NCBI GenBank assembly: GCA_900550935.1
Contig: URUD01000005.1
Coordinates: forward strand, 21,681 to 85,680
Reading direction: 5' to 3'
DNA: 64,000 nt
Origin: an uncultured Roseburia sp.
GTDB lineage: Bacteria; Bacillota; Clostridia; Lachnospirales; Lachnospiraceae
This document shows, piece after piece, positions 42,263-49,912 of this stretch. The notes under the pieces are model-generated. The model did no database searches. It was not told where the DNA came from and worked only from the letters and a program-made list of their open reading frames with translations. The translations under genes were made by a program, and so were the position numbers. How positions within the stretch are numbered: the stretch's first letter is position 1; every line of letters starts with the position of its first letter.

Positions 42263-42949
42263 TTAATCTCCGATTTTATAGCCACGCCCCCAGACGACTT
42301 TCAGATAACGCGGCTCTGCCGGATTGTATTCTACTTTTTCCCGAAGATGCCTGATATGTACCGCAACCGTATTCTCTGTTCCATAGGGGTTATCCTTCCA
42401 GACTTCCTCATAGATCTGGTTCGGTGAAAATACCTGCCCCGGATGTTCCATCAGCAGTTTTAAAATGTCGTATTCTGTGCGGGTAAGGGAAACCGGCTCT
42501 CCATCCAGTGTCACCTGCTTGGTGCGGTCATCCAGTTCAATGCCTGCAATGCTTAACGTATCTTTTTTGATGTTTCCTCCGCCAAGCTGCATATACCTCC
42601 GCAGCTGTGATTTGACCCGTGCCTGTAATTCTACCGGATTAAACGGCTTTGTCACATAATCATCCGCTCCCACAGTAAGTCCCAGGACTTTGTCCGTATC
42701 CTCGCCCTTTGCTGTAAGCAATATGACCGGAACATTGGATGTCTCCCTGATCTTCGTCATTGCTGTAATTCCATCCATCTGCGGCATCATAATATCCATC
42801 AGCACCAGATGGATCTCCTCTTTTTCCAAAACCTCTAACGCTTCTTTCCCATTATAAGCACAAAACACTTCATAACCATCTGCGGTCAGATAAATCTTAA
42901 GTGCAGATACAATATCTTTTTCATCGTCGCATACCAGTATGTGATACAT
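42263..42949 (-). CDS. OmpR/PhoB-family response regulator
   Basis: 228 residues from the ATG at 42949 (AGAGGAG close upstream). The receiver domain has ILVCDDEKDI, LVLMDIMMPQMDG (phospho-acceptor Asp about 51), LLTAKGEDTDK and YVTKPFNP. The C-terminal winged helix has LTRTEYDILKLLMEHPGQVF and TVAVHIRHLREKVE. Partner of the kinase gene downstream. Target genes are not evident here. Confidence 0.95.
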   Translation of the reverse strand: MYHILVCDDEKDIVSALKIYLTADGYEVFCAYNGKEALEVLEKEEIHLVLMDIMMPQMDGITAMTKIRETSNVPVILLTAKGEDTDKVLGLTVGADDYVTKPFNPVELQARVKSQLRRYMQLGGGNIKKDTLSIAGIELDDRTKQVTLDGEPVSLTRTEYDILKLLMEHPGQVFSPNQIYEEVWKDNPYGTENTVAVHIRHLREKVEYNPAEPRYLKVVWGRGYKIGD

Positions 42950-43069
42950 ATTCTCCTCTTTTCCGTCTTTTCGGACTTTTATGATCATGGTTTTATTGTA
43001 ACGGAATAATTATGAATTTCCAATCAGTCAAAACATTAAGATTTGATGAAGAACGACTGGAAATGCAAA

Positions 43070-43103
43070 AAATGGTATCCCACCATCCGGTAGAATACCA
43101 TTT
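43070..43103 (-). terminator. Intrinsic terminator of the DEAD-box helicase gene
   Basis: Minus strand AAATGGTAT ... ATACCATTT (9-bp stem) followed by TTT, overlapping the gap just after the helicase stop at 43107. Confidence 0.75.
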
Positions 43104-43106
43104 CCC

Positions 43107-44699
43107 TTATTTCTGATTTGCCGGCTCCATATTTACGGAACGTCCTTTGATCTTGGCATGTTTCATTGCCTCTAAGACTTCTTTTCCGTATTCTCTTGGA
43201 ACTTCAACAAAGGTATATTTATCGTACATATCAATCGCTCCGACCAGTTTTCCCGGCATACCGGACTCTCCTGCCACAGCTCCTAAGATGTCGCCCGGTT
43301 TGATGCGGTCTTTTTTACCAACGTTGATGAACAGACGCACCATACCCTCTTCGGCACCGGTGTTGTCAAAATCAAATTCCTCGTCCCTGTCATTGTCCAG
43401 ATTGACCTGTCCCAATGCCTGTTTTAAAAATGCGGCTGCAATGTCCATTGCGGTGTAATCGGAATCATTGATCTGTTTTTCAATGATGTCGATCATATCT
43501 TTGAGGTTCTCCTCATCTATAATACGTCCGATCTCATCCATAACTTTCTCTGCCTTGATCTGTGCCACATCATCACTGGATGGGATCGGCATGGCAACGA
43601 TCCTGGTCTTGCAGTAACGCATGATGTCTTTTAATTTGTATACTTCTTTTCCTTTTACGAAAGTAAAGGCGCGTCCGGTACGTCCGGCACGTCCGGTACG
43701 TCCGATCCGGTGTACATAGTACTCGTCATCCTGCGGAATATCGTAGTTGAATACTGCCTCCACGTCATCGACATCGATTCCTCTTGCCGCAACATCTGTC
43801 GCGATCAAAATCTCTGTCTTTCCGTTACGGAAGCCTCTCATTACGCGGTCTCGCTGGGTCTGTTTCATGTCTCCGTGGAGACCTTCTGCAAAATAACCTC
43901 TGCCCTGCAGTTCTTCGGTCAGTTCGTCTACCATACGTTTGGTATTACAGAATACCAAAGAAAGCTTTGGATTGTAGTAGTCTAAGAGTCTGGTCAGCAC
44001 TTCTACTTTGTCTTTTCTTTTTACATCATAATAATACTGCTCAATGCTTGGCACCGTGAGTTCTTTTTTTACCACTTTGATCGTAACGGCATCATGCTGA
44101 TACTTTTTCGTGATCTCTAAGATCGGCTTTGGCATCGTTGCAGAAAAAAGCACGGTCTGTCTGTCTTCGGCCGGGATATACTCCAAGATTGTCTCGATGT
44201 CCTCGCGGAATCCCATGTTTAACATCTCATCTGCTTCATCTAACACGATCGTGTTTACTGCTTCGCAGCGGATCGTCTTTCTGCGCAGATGATCCATGAC
44301 ACGTCCCGGTGTACCGATGATGATCTGTGCCCCGCCTTTTAACGCCTTGATCTGGCGGTTGATCTCCTGTCCACCGTACACAGGCAGGATTTTGATCCCG
44401 TGCATATATTTTGCCAGTTTACGGATTTCATCTGCTACCTGGATAGCTAATTCCCTGGTCGGGGAAAGGATGATCACCTGTGTCTTTTTATTATTCGGAT
44501 CTACTTTGTGTAAAACCGGTATACCAAAAGATGCTGTCTTTCCTGTTCCTGTCTGTGCCTGTCCAATCACATCTACACCAGACATAACAACCGGTATTGC
44601 CTGACTTTGAATCGGAGTTGCTTCTTCAAATCCCATTTCTGCGATCGCACGCAGTACCTGAGGATACAAATCTAGTTCGTCAAATCTAACTGTTTCCAT
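43107..44699 (-). CDS. DEAD-box ATP-dependent RNA helicase
   Basis: 530 residues. Helicase core: TPIQSQAIPV (Q motif), AQTGTGKTASF (Walker A), PTRELA, TPGRV, DEADEM, SAT, and ARGIDV...HRIGRTGRAGR. The C-terminal domain (VRLFINVGKKDRIKPGDILG, YTFVEVPREYG, IKGRSVNMEPA) is a DbpA-type RNA-binding RRM fold. It resembles CshA/DeaD proteins that help ribosome assembly and mRNA decay. Single-gene unit with GGAG before the ATG. The 229 nt upstream (44700-44928) contain no gene or clear motif that I can support, though such genes often have long cold-regulated leaders. Confidence 0.95.
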   Translation of the reverse strand: METVRFDELDLYPQVLRAIAEMGFEEATPIQSQAIPVVMSGVDVIGQAQTGTGKTASFGIPVLHKVDPNNKKTQVIILSPTRELAIQVADEIRKLAKYMHGIKILPVYGGQEINRQIKALKGGAQIIIGTPGRVMDHLRRKTIRCEAVNTIVLDEADEMLNMGFREDIETILEYIPAEDRQTVLFSATMPKPILEITKKYQHDAVTIKVVKKELTVPSIEQYYYDVKRKDKVEVLTRLLDYYNPKLSLVFCNTKRMVDELTEELQGRGYFAEGLHGDMKQTQRDRVMRGFRNGKTEILIATDVAARGIDVDDVEAVFNYDIPQDDEYYVHRIGRTGRAGRTGRAFTFVKGKEVYKLKDIMRYCKTRIVAMPIPSSDDVAQIKAEKVMDEIGRIIDEENLKDMIDIIEKQINDSDYTAMDIAAAFLKQALGQVNLDNDRDEEFDFDNTGAEEGMVRLFINVGKKDRIKPGDILGAVAGESGMPGKLVGAIDMYDKYTFVEVPREYGKEVLEAMKHAKIKGRSVNMEPANQK

Positions 44700-44928
44700 T
44701 TATTTCTCCATTTTACCAATTCTATTTATGCGCAACATTCCAAATTTAGCATACCACCCGGCATTTGTCAATCATGGATTATGTAACCCCTCCCTTTTGG
44801 CAGGTATGGGGTATTTCTTATGGCAAGCAACCGAAAAAGTGTTTCACCCATTTTTGCATTTCTGATCCTGTTCCTGCTGCGTACTCTTTTGTAAAAATGT
44901 GAGCATTCGATTGCGGGTTTTCACTATA

Positions 44929-46578
44929 CTATATGCTGCTTTTTTGTATTGGTTCCTCTATCCCGCTCTTTAATACATTAGAATGCAGATCCCCCAGCAC
45001 GATATTGTTGCGCACCCTGCGTTTTACCTGATACAGCATTGCATCTGCCACATGTAAAAAATCCCAGCTTTTATTTTCTTCGCGCGGCATATCAAAACAG
45101 ATTCCCTGTGAAATGGTTACCACGGCTGCCGCCTTGGAGTACGCATGCGCGATCTTCAATGCCATGATGTTTTCCCGCAGTTTCCTTGCTTTGTCATATA
45201 CTGCCTCTTCCGTCATTCCTTCATAGATGATGATAAATTCATCCCCACCGTATCGCGCACAGAAAATATCTTCCTGCTGTATCTTTGCAAGCTCTCCCGC
45301 AATTGCAAGGATACAGGCATCGCCCGCCTGATGACCGTAATTATCGTTGTATTCCTTAAAATAATCAATATCCAGGATCTCCATCGCGAGTGTCGTACCA
45401 CGCTCCATGGCACGCTCTAAGGTCTGTGCGGAGTAGTCATTTAAGCGGAACCTGTTTGCCAGATGCGTCAGCGGATCGGTCTCAGATTTTTTGAGCAGAC
45501 GTTCATTTGCCGCCTCTGCCTCCAGCCTCCTCTGGTTTGCGCGCTCTAAGGAACTTCTGACATTTAACATGTTTCCGATCATGTACTGATTTTCTCTTTC
45601 CATGATCTCGGTCAGTTCATAGTACATTCCGGTCTCTTTGAGATAATTTTCATTGTCATGTTTTTTGCGGTACCATTTGATCTTTAATGATACTATTTTC
45701 CGCTGTAAGTTGATTATCTTGGCTGTTTTTGACATTTTTTCAAGAATATGAATGATATCCCAAAATTCAGGATCCTTTCCAATATCGAGCAGAAGCTCTT
45801 CAAAATCATATAGATCATCAAAGATATCCATGACTGCCATATCCACATCCATATTGGCATGCACTTTCTCAATACACTCTTCGCACAGCGTGATCTTGCC
45901 GGTGGCGTTATAATAACGTGCCTTAAAACAGAGGACATAGATCCGTTCTGTCTTGTGCAGAGTGTACCAGTAATATTTATCGATCTGTTCGATGCAATCC
46001 TGTGCCTGTTCCAGCCGGCTCGCATGCAGGTAGCATCTTCCGAGATTTGCACAGGTACAGGTCATTATGCTGGCATAATCATCCAGTTCACGCTGCTGCT
46101 TCATCGCATTTTTAACTTCTTCGAAATATTTTTGTGCGACCTTGTGCTGTCCGTTTGTCATGTAAAGTGTTCCGAGATTCAGATTGATGATGATCTCCTG
46201 CTGCTTTAAGTCATATTTCTTGCAGTAATTTAATCCGGTCAGGTAATAGTCCATGGCGATCGGCGCATTGCCGCGGTTTAAAGAGGTGATCGCCATGATA
46301 TTATATGCCTCGGCTACCTGCCTCCATTGTTTGGATTCATCCAGATATGTAATCGCCCTTGTGATATAGCGGAATAATTTTTCGCCATCATTCAGCAGAT
46401 AATAGGTTTCTCCACTGTAAAAACAGGCAAAGCCAAGCAGTCTGACGTCTTCGGTTTCCGTCGCATATTTTTCAATCTCTGCGCAGTACTTTAATACTTC
46501 GGCAGCGTTGACACCACGGTTCTTCTGTACCTGTTCCATCCATTCTTTCACTTTTTCCTGATACCCACTCTGATCCAT
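44929..46578 (-). CDS. TPR-repeat diguanylate cyclase (GGDEF)
   Basis: About 549 residues, soluble. Residues about 25-330 are TPR-like helical repeats (LLGFACFYSGETYYLLND, AEAYNIMAITSLNRGNAPIA, INLNLGTLYMTNGQHKVAQKY). Residues about 380-540 are a GGDEF domain with an intact CARYGGDEFIII and DIDYFKEYNDNYGHQAGD. The inhibitory RxxD site is absent (QQED), so product inhibition may be lost. The start at 46578 is preferred to the ATG at 46590, which abuts the AAAGGA; the difference is four residues. A 10-bp inverted repeat lies upstream at 46654-46688. Confidence 0.9.
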   Translation of the reverse strand: MDQSGYQEKVKEWMEQVQKNRGVNAAEVLKYCAEIEKYATETEDVRLLGFACFYSGETYYLLNDGEKLFRYITRAITYLDESKQWRQVAEAYNIMAITSLNRGNAPIAMDYYLTGLNYCKKYDLKQQEIIINLNLGTLYMTNGQHKVAQKYFEEVKNAMKQQRELDDYASIMTCTCANLGRCYLHASRLEQAQDCIEQIDKYYWYTLHKTERIYVLCFKARYYNATGKITLCEECIEKVHANMDVDMAVMDIFDDLYDFEELLLDIGKDPEFWDIIHILEKMSKTAKIINLQRKIVSLKIKWYRKKHDNENYLKETGMYYELTEIMERENQYMIGNMLNVRSSLERANQRRLEAEAANERLLKKSETDPLTHLANRFRLNDYSAQTLERAMERGTTLAMEILDIDYFKEYNDNYGHQAGDACILAIAGELAKIQQEDIFCARYGGDEFIIIYEGMTEEAVYDKARKLRENIMALKIAHAYSKAAAVVTISQGICFDMPREENKSWDFLHVADAMLYQVKRRVRNNIVLGDLHSNVLKSGIEEPIQKSSI

Positions 46579-46653
46579 GAGAAGCCCCATCCTTTCTTAC
46601 TGATCTGACAGCGGGGGGATGCAACAGTTTCCCGGTACTCCCCTTTATTCATG

Positions 46654-46688
46654 ATAATAGAATGTTCGCAAAGTCTATATTCTATTAT
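46654..46688. promoter_or_regulatory. 10-bp perfect inverted repeat upstream of the TPR-GGDEF gene
   Basis: ATAATAGAAT (46654-46663), 15-nt centre, ATTCTATTAT (46679-46688). It lies about 75-110 nt before the start and contains promoter-like AT sequence, so an operator for an unknown dimeric regulator is plausible. Confidence 0.5.
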
Positions 46689-46732
46689 TATAGGGAAGCC
46701 GGGCATTGGTTGCAAGTGAAGAATCTGTGTCA

Positions 46733-47503
46733 TTACTGAAAATATTCGACCGGATCGACCGGGATCCCATCTTTTAACAGTTCAAAGTAGAGATTGCATC
46801 CCTCCACCGCAAAATATTTGGTCGGCTCTGCAAGATAGCCCAGTACATGTCCTGCCTCCACATAATCGCCCACATCAAAATTTAATTCTTTTAACTGCCC
46901 GTAGATTGCCTGATAGCCATCGCCGAGGTTCACCGTAACCGTACATCCGGTCACTTCATCATTTTCGATCCCCTGGATCTGTCCGCGTGCGACGGAATAT
47001 ACCTTATCATTAACCGCGCCTGCGATCACAACTGCCGGATTGTACTTATACTGATCCAGTGTCGCAAAATAAACAGTCGAGTCCATGCTGTAATTTAATA
47101 TGACATCGCCCTCCATCGGCCAGGTTAAGCCGGTATCTGCAGAAAAATGAAGCGGATCAACGGTACTCGTGGTGTTTTTCGTCTGCGCTTCTTCTTCGTC
47201 TGTTTCCGTCTCCTGCGGTTCCTCTGCTTCTGCCACCTCTTCGGCAGCCTCTGCCTTATTCTCGGTCTTTGGCGGGATCAGCGCAGATGCCTCATGGAGT
47301 TCTTCTGTGTCTGTTTCTGCCGCCTTCGCCGCTTCCTCCTGACTGCTCTTTAACTCCTCGGCAAATTCTGCCTCCATCTGCTGTCTTTCATCCTCCTGCT
47401 TATTGCTGTAGATCGCAGTCGTCCCTACGACAGCAATGACAACCAGTGCGCCTGCGATGATATACTGTTTTCTTCTAAAAAAACCTTTCATTTGATTCAC
47501 CAT
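46733..47503 (-). CDS. SpoIIQ-like M23-family protein, catalytic residues lost
   Basis: 256 residues: short cytoplasmic head, TM at about 13-31 (YIIAGALVVIAVVGTTAIY), acidic Glu/Ala-rich linker to about 110, then a LytM-type domain (LTWPMEGDVILNYSMD, VYSVARGQIQGIENDE, GYQAIYGQLKELNFDVGDYV, CNLYFELLKDGIPVDP). The HxxxD and HxH zinc ligands of active M23 peptidases are absent (NLYFE where HxHFE is usual). SpoIIQ of Bacillus is a non-catalytic anchor of the engulfing forespore channel, and the neighbouring gene is spoIID, so this is probably the SpoIIQ counterpart. Confidence 0.8.
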   Translation of the reverse strand: MVNQMKGFFRRKQYIIAGALVVIAVVGTTAIYSNKQEDERQQMEAEFAEELKSSQEEAAKAAETDTEELHEASALIPPKTENKAEAAEEVAEAEEPQETETDEEEAQTKNTTSTVDPLHFSADTGLTWPMEGDVILNYSMDSTVYFATLDQYKYNPAVVIAGAVNDKVYSVARGQIQGIENDEVTGCTVTVNLGDGYQAIYGQLKELNFDVGDYVEAGHVLGYLAEPTKYFAVEGCNLYFELLKDGIPVDPVEYFQ

Positions 47504-47557
47504 CCTCTTCCTAGTTTTACCTATAGTCTTTCCGAAAAAGAATGGTTTATACTTGTT

Positions 47558-48466
47558 CTATTCCTTTTTTGTCAATTCCGCGCCAGGGTAAAAATAATTT
47601 AAAATTTCAAAATGATCTTTTCCCTCTCCGGCAAGTACGCCTGCCATATGCTGACTCATGCCAAAGCCATGCCCGACGCCCTGTGAAACGATCCTGATCT
47701 TATCGCCGGTCTCTGCGATCGTAAGGCATGCGGAATTTAACTGCATTGCCTTTCTAAATGTCTCGCCCTCGTATTCGGTATCTCCGACCGTAACGGTAAG
47801 CGCGTAGCCTGCCGTGTCTCTTGTCTTTACCTGTACCTGCGCCGCATCGTCAATGACTGCATCCTGAAATGCCGCCTTTACCTTTTGTAAAAATTCTGTT
47901 TTTTCCCAGTAATACACGGACAGATAGCCTTCCGCCGCAGCATCATCATGACAGTCGCAGCCCGTCAGATAGGGCATCGGGACCTGTCCATATAATTCCT
48001 GCATCGTTCTTGTCGTTCCACTGCTGATGGCATGATACGCCGCGTAGATATAATCGCCCTGCCAGAGCAGCACTTCCCCCGCGGTATCTTTCACACACTG
48101 TCTGAACTTTTCATACACCGCTTCATAATCTTCGCCAAAAATGTCCTGCATTTCCTGTAAACTCATCCGGTCTGGCTCCCTGGTGCCTTTTTTCTTTGCA
48201 TCCAGATAGTTTGTCCTTGCGATCACGCACTGCGCACGCAATACCTCTTCCTCCGCATTCACACTGATCTCCTTTGCCAGCATCCCGATCAGAATCTCTT
48301 CCGGTACACAGTCGGCATCCTGCCCGGCGGCGGTTTCCACGCCGCCAAGCAGGATATCAAGCTGCCTGTTCTGAAGCAGTACCGTGATAAGCATCGGCAG
48401 CAGTAAACCTAAGACAAGCGCGGATATTTTCCCCTGCCTTCTCGCCTTTCTTATATATTTTTTCAT
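47558..48466 (-). CDS. spoIID: Stage II sporulation protein D
   Basis: 302 residues from the ATG at 48466, chosen for GGGAG seven bases upstream. TM at about 12-31, then SpoIID/LytB domain: VPEEILIGMLAKEISVN, with Glu at the lytic-transglycosylase position, AQCVIARTNYLDA, HAISSGTTRTM and LPYLTGC-like MPYLTGCDCHDD, ending VSQGVGHGFGMSQHMAGVLA. SpoIID trims peptidoglycan at the engulfing membrane. The SpoIIQ-like gene follows at 54 nt. Its ribosome site is in the right arm of a hairpin that also terminates ksgA, with a SigE-like promoter in the loop. Confidence 0.92.
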   Translation of the reverse strand: MKKYIRKARRQGKISALVLGLLLPMLITVLLQNRQLDILLGGVETAAGQDADCVPEEILIGMLAKEISVNAEEEVLRAQCVIARTNYLDAKKKGTREPDRMSLQEMQDIFGEDYEAVYEKFRQCVKDTAGEVLLWQGDYIYAAYHAISSGTTRTMQELYGQVPMPYLTGCDCHDDAAAEGYLSVYYWEKTEFLQKVKAAFQDAVIDDAAQVQVKTRDTAGYALTVTVGDTEYEGETFRKAMQLNSACLTIAETGDKIRIVSQGVGHGFGMSQHMAGVLAGEGKDHFEILNYFYPGAELTKKE

Positions 48467-48505
48467 AAAAAATCTCCCTGTCCATTTACTATATGAGACA
48501 GGGAG
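48467..48505 (-). terminator. ksgA terminator whose 3' arm holds the spoIID ribosome site
   Basis: Minus strand CTCCCTGTC (48497-48505) pairs with GACAGGGAG (48474-48482), 9-bp perfect stem, then ATTTTTT and the spoIID ATG. The GGGAG Shine-Dalgarno is in the stem. Confidence 0.7.
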
Positions 48506-48516
48506 TGAAACTATTC
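48488..48516 (-). promoter_or_regulatory. Possible SigE promoter of spoIID inside the hairpin
   Basis: Minus strand GAATAGT (48510-48516), 14-nt spacer, CATATAGT (48488-48495), close to the SigE consensus (GnATAnT / CATAnAnT). Start would be just before the right arm. Confidence 0.45.
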
Positions 48517-48521
48517 TGCTG

Positions 48522-49391
48522 TTATTTGATTTTGTGTTTGATAATATTGGACAGCTCGGCAAACTGCTGCAGGGTCAGTGCCTCTCCACGGATCGTGACC
48601 GGAACCCCAAGTTCCGTGATGCTCTCCTGTATCTCTTCTTTGGAAAGCCGGATCCCCGGCGCATTGCTTAACCCATTTGCCAGTGTCTTTCTGCGCTGGT
48701 TAAACGAAGCACGGATGATCGCAAACATCAGCTTTTCATCTTCCACATCCACTGGCACCGTATCGTGACGGGTCAGGCGGATCACTGCACTTCCGACATT
48801 TGGACGTGGCATGAAACAGTTGGGCGGTACATTGGCAACGATCTCCGGTTTTGCATAATACTGCACTGCCAGGGAAAGCGCACCATAGTCTTTGGTTCCC
48901 GGTCCGACCTGCATACGGTCTGCCACTTCTTTCTGTACCATAACGGTAATGCTCTCGATCGGTACATGACTCTCAAACAGTCCCATGATGATCGGTGTCG
49001 TAATATAATATGGCAGATTTGCCACTACTTTGATCGGGTTTCCGCCGTTGCGTTCCCTGGCAAGCTTTGCGATATCAAGTTTTAAAATATCCTCATTGAT
49101 GACCGTTACGTTATCGTACGCGCTCAATGTATCCTGCAGGATTGGGATCAGGTTCTGATCGATCTCAACCGCCACAACTTCCCTCGCACTCTCGCAGAGA
49201 TACTGGGTCATGGTACCGATCCCCGGCCCGATCTCTAAGACAAAATCCTCCTGGGTCACACCTGCGGATGCTATGATCTTCTCTAATACATGGGTATCGA
49301 TCAAAAAATTCTGTCCAAATTTTTTTTGAAAATTAAAATGATATTTTTGCAGTACCTCAATGGTATTCTGCGGGATTCCAAGTGTTGCCAT
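48522..49391 (-). CDS. ksgA: 16S rRNA adenine N6-dimethyltransferase KsgA/RsmA
   Basis: 289 residues. SAM-binding VLEIGPGIGTMTQYL, acidic loop AVEIDQNLIP, catalytic NLPYYITTPII, and C-terminal FNQRRKTLANGL. It dimethylates two adjacent adenines near the 3' end of 16S rRNA during 30S assembly. A small unknown gene follows upstream (49418-49834, 26-nt gap). GGAGAG before ATG. Confidence 0.97.
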   Translation of the reverse strand: MATLGIPQNTIEVLQKYHFNFQKKFGQNFLIDTHVLEKIIASAGVTQEDFVLEIGPGIGTMTQYLCESAREVVAVEIDQNLIPILQDTLSAYDNVTVINEDILKLDIAKLARERNGGNPIKVVANLPYYITTPIIMGLFESHVPIESITVMVQKEVADRMQVGPGTKDYGALSLAVQYYAKPEIVANVPPNCFMPRPNVGSAVIRLTRHDTVPVDVEDEKLMFAIIRASFNQRRKTLANGLSNAPGIRLSKEEIQESITELGVPVTIRGEALTLQQFAELSNIIKHKIK

Positions 49392-49417
49392 TCATCTCTC
49401 CGTTTCGAAGTAATTTT

Positions 49418-49834
49418 CTATCTGCCGCTCCCTAATCTCTCATCAAACAGGCGGTCTAAAAACTCTGCATACAATGCCTCATAGGTCTCATGAAAGATCT
49501 GTGCGATCCCTGCTTTTCCATTGTCTGACATCTGCGCTTCCTCATAAATAGCAAATGCCAGCTCATATAATTCCGGGTTTTTATCGTAAAAAATCTCTGT
49601 CAGCCCATCCTGAAAGGAAAACTGGGCTTCCTGTGACAGGTTGTCCTTAAAATCTGCCTTGGAAATGCAGTTCTTCTCCTCATAATCGGACAGATAGATA
49701 TGTCCTCCCGCAGAAGTGACAAAATCTTCAAACATCCCTTTTACATCTTCATAGGTTACCGGTACATAATTTTCTGCCCAGTAACGGTCAAATGCTTCCC
49801 GATCCGGAAACTGCTCAAAAATATCTGATTCCAT
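49418..49834 (-). CDS. Conserved-looking small acidic protein of unknown function
   Basis: 138 residues from the ATG at 49834 (GGAG upstream at about 8 nt). Acidic and aromatic-rich (FDRYWAENYVPVTYEDVKGMF, FSFQDGLTEIFYDKNPELYE, HETYEALYAEFLDRLFDERL), with no signal peptide, membrane segment or metal motif. It lies between a chemoreceptor and ksgA in the same direction (26 nt before ksgA). No function can be assigned. Confidence 0.7.
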   Translation of the reverse strand: MESDIFEQFPDREAFDRYWAENYVPVTYEDVKGMFEDFVTSAGGHIYLSDYEEKNCISKADFKDNLSQEAQFSFQDGLTEIFYDKNPELYELAFAIYEEAQMSDNGKAGIAQIFHETYEALYAEFLDRLFDERLGSGR

Positions 49835-49912
49835 TTTATTTACTCCGTTCTTTTCTTTTTGCATGTACCACCCATTATATACAAAAGAATACGATCTGGC
49901 AAAAGATTTCTG

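Noticed and set aside
44700..44928. Possible riboswitch or small RNA upstream of the DEAD-box gene
   Set aside because: No convincing stem, terminator or known motif could be drawn in these 229 nt.
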